A stretch of 6,782 nt of DNA from Chitinivibrionia bacterium (GTDB taxonomy: Bacteria > Krumholzibacteriota > Krumholzibacteriia > WVZY01), in the NCBI GenBank assembly GCA_016208665.1, contig JACQXT010000209.1:1-6782 (forward strand). The letters run 5' to 3'. Within the stretch, counting starts at the first letter, position 1. Each line of letters starts with the position of its first letter. Of this stretch, positions 6,075 to 6,782 are shown piece by piece. The notes below the pieces were generated by a model. The model did no database searches, was not told the DNA's origin, and saw only the letters and a list, made by a program, of their open reading frames with translations. The translations under genes were made by a program, and so were the position numbers.

Positions 6075-6081
6075 AATACGT

Positions 6082-6782
6082 ATGGCCCGATCTTCGGAAA
6101 AGCGGCATTGGGATGCGTTCTGGGAGCAGTCCCGGGAGCGGGGGGACGTCTATTCGACGGATTTCCGGGTTGTGCGGAATCTCGAGCGGTACGCGGACCT
6201 CCGCGGCGCCCGCGTGCTCGAGGTGGGGGCCGGCACGGGAAAAGACAGCGCCCGCATCGCCGATGAGGGAGGGGCCGTGTGCGCGCTCGATTACAGCGAG
6301 GAAGCGCTGAAGCTCATGGAACGCACCGCCGGCTCCGGCGTCGCGCTGATCTGCGGCGACGCGCGGGCGCTCCCCTTTCCCGACGAGACGTTCGATATCG
6401 TGTTTCACCAGGGACTGCTGGAGCATTTTCGCGATCCGGCCGCCCTCCTGCGGGAACACGTCCGGGTGCTGAAACGGGGCGGTGTTTTGCTCGTGGACGT
6501 GCCGCAACGGTACCATTATTATACGGTGCTGAAACATATCATGATGGCGCTCGGGATCTGGTTTGCGGGGTGGGAAACCGAATTCTCGGCCGGCGAGCTC
6601 AGGCGCGCGGTCGAGGGCGCGGGCATGAATGTCGCCGACATATACGGCGAGAATCTGTCTCCGCCGATCTGGTACCGCGGGATGAGAAAGATCCTCTTGC
6701 GATTCAAGATCCGGATTCCGATGCACCCCCGGCAAGGGAAGGGCGCCCGGGCCTTCAGGGAAGGCGTCAGGCGCGCCTGTCC
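6082..6782 (+). CDS. Class I SAM-dependent methyltransferase, N-terminal part (runs off the window)
   Basis: An open frame of 233 codons starts at ATG 6082, 7 bases after the nusB stop, and has no stop before the window ends. The start is supported by GGAGA (6065-6069), a rather distant 12 bases upstream, and by conserved sequence beginning soon after. The Rossmann-type fold is clear: motif I VLEVGAGTGKDS (45-56), the acidic residue ending strand 2 in CALDYSEEAL (67-76), then GDARALPFPDETFDIV (92-107), followed by HQGLLEHFRDP and LLREHVRVLKRGGVLLVDVP. These fit the Methyltransf_11 type of family that includes many small-molecule methylases. The substrate cannot be told from the sequence. The region after residue 200 is basic (RKILLRFKIR). 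It is probably co-transcribed with nusB, but no functional link to riboflavin is evident. Confidence 0.9.
   Translation, partial: MARSSEKRHWDAFWEQSRERGDVYSTDFRVVRNLERYADLRGARVLEVGAGTGKDSARIADEGGAVCALDYSEEALKLMERTAGSGVALICGDARALPFPDETFDIVFHQGLLEHFRDPAALLREHVRVLKRGGVLLVDVPQRYHYYTVLKHIMMALGIWFAGWETEFSAGELRRAVEGAGMNVADIYGENLSPPIWYRGMRKILLRFKIRIPMHPRQGKGARAFREGVRRAC

Noticed and set aside
1..6782. CRISPR arrays, tRNA or rRNA genes, transposases, phage genes
   Set aside because: No regularly spaced direct repeats, no tRNA-like T-loop and acceptor pattern, and no mobile-element proteins were seen on either strand.

Overview
The window is a GC-rich piece of bacterial chromosome with dense genes, all on the + strand. 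It holds the end of ftsY, a two-gene accessory insert of unknown function, an FMN riboswitch with the riboflavin operon (ribD, a shortened ribE, ribBA, ribH), then nusB and the start of a SAM-dependent methyltransferase gene. The order ribD-ribE-ribBA-ribH-nusB and a fused RibBA are common in Gram-negative and deeply branching bacteria. The predicted lipoprotein suggests a secreting cell with an envelope, but the phylum cannot be fixed from this sequence alone.

Region by region: 1-482 is the C-terminal part of the SRP receptor GTPase FtsY. 483-751 has no convincing gene. 752-1950 is a compact module with its own sigma70-like promoter: a 278-residue exported protein whose last 50 residues carry ten cysteines in a hydrophobic Gly/Ala-rich context, then a 92-residue protein with two predicted membrane segments. 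2021-2309 is the regulatory leader of the rib operon: promoter, FMN aptamer and a possible expression platform. 2310-5656 encodes riboflavin synthesis from GTP and ribulose 5-phosphate. nusB (5658-6074) and the methyltransferase gene (6082 to window end) follow with gaps of 1 and 7 bases, so they are probably co-transcribed.

Pathway logic: RibBA makes both committed precursors (the GTP-derived pyrimidine and 3,4-dihydroxy-2-butanone 4-phosphate). RibD deaminates and reduces the pyrimidine. RibH condenses the two branches to lumazine. RibE should dismutate lumazine to riboflavin. FMN binding the leader should shut the operon down.

Two observations stand out. First, RibE is only 145 residues: most of its N-terminal lumazine-binding barrel is absent through an in-frame gap, while the C-terminal barrel is intact. 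Second, the module between ftsY and the rib operon has the architecture of a precursor with a disulfide-rich C-terminal peptide plus a small membrane partner. This is reminiscent of halocin C8-type bacteriocin precursors, but that link is inference.
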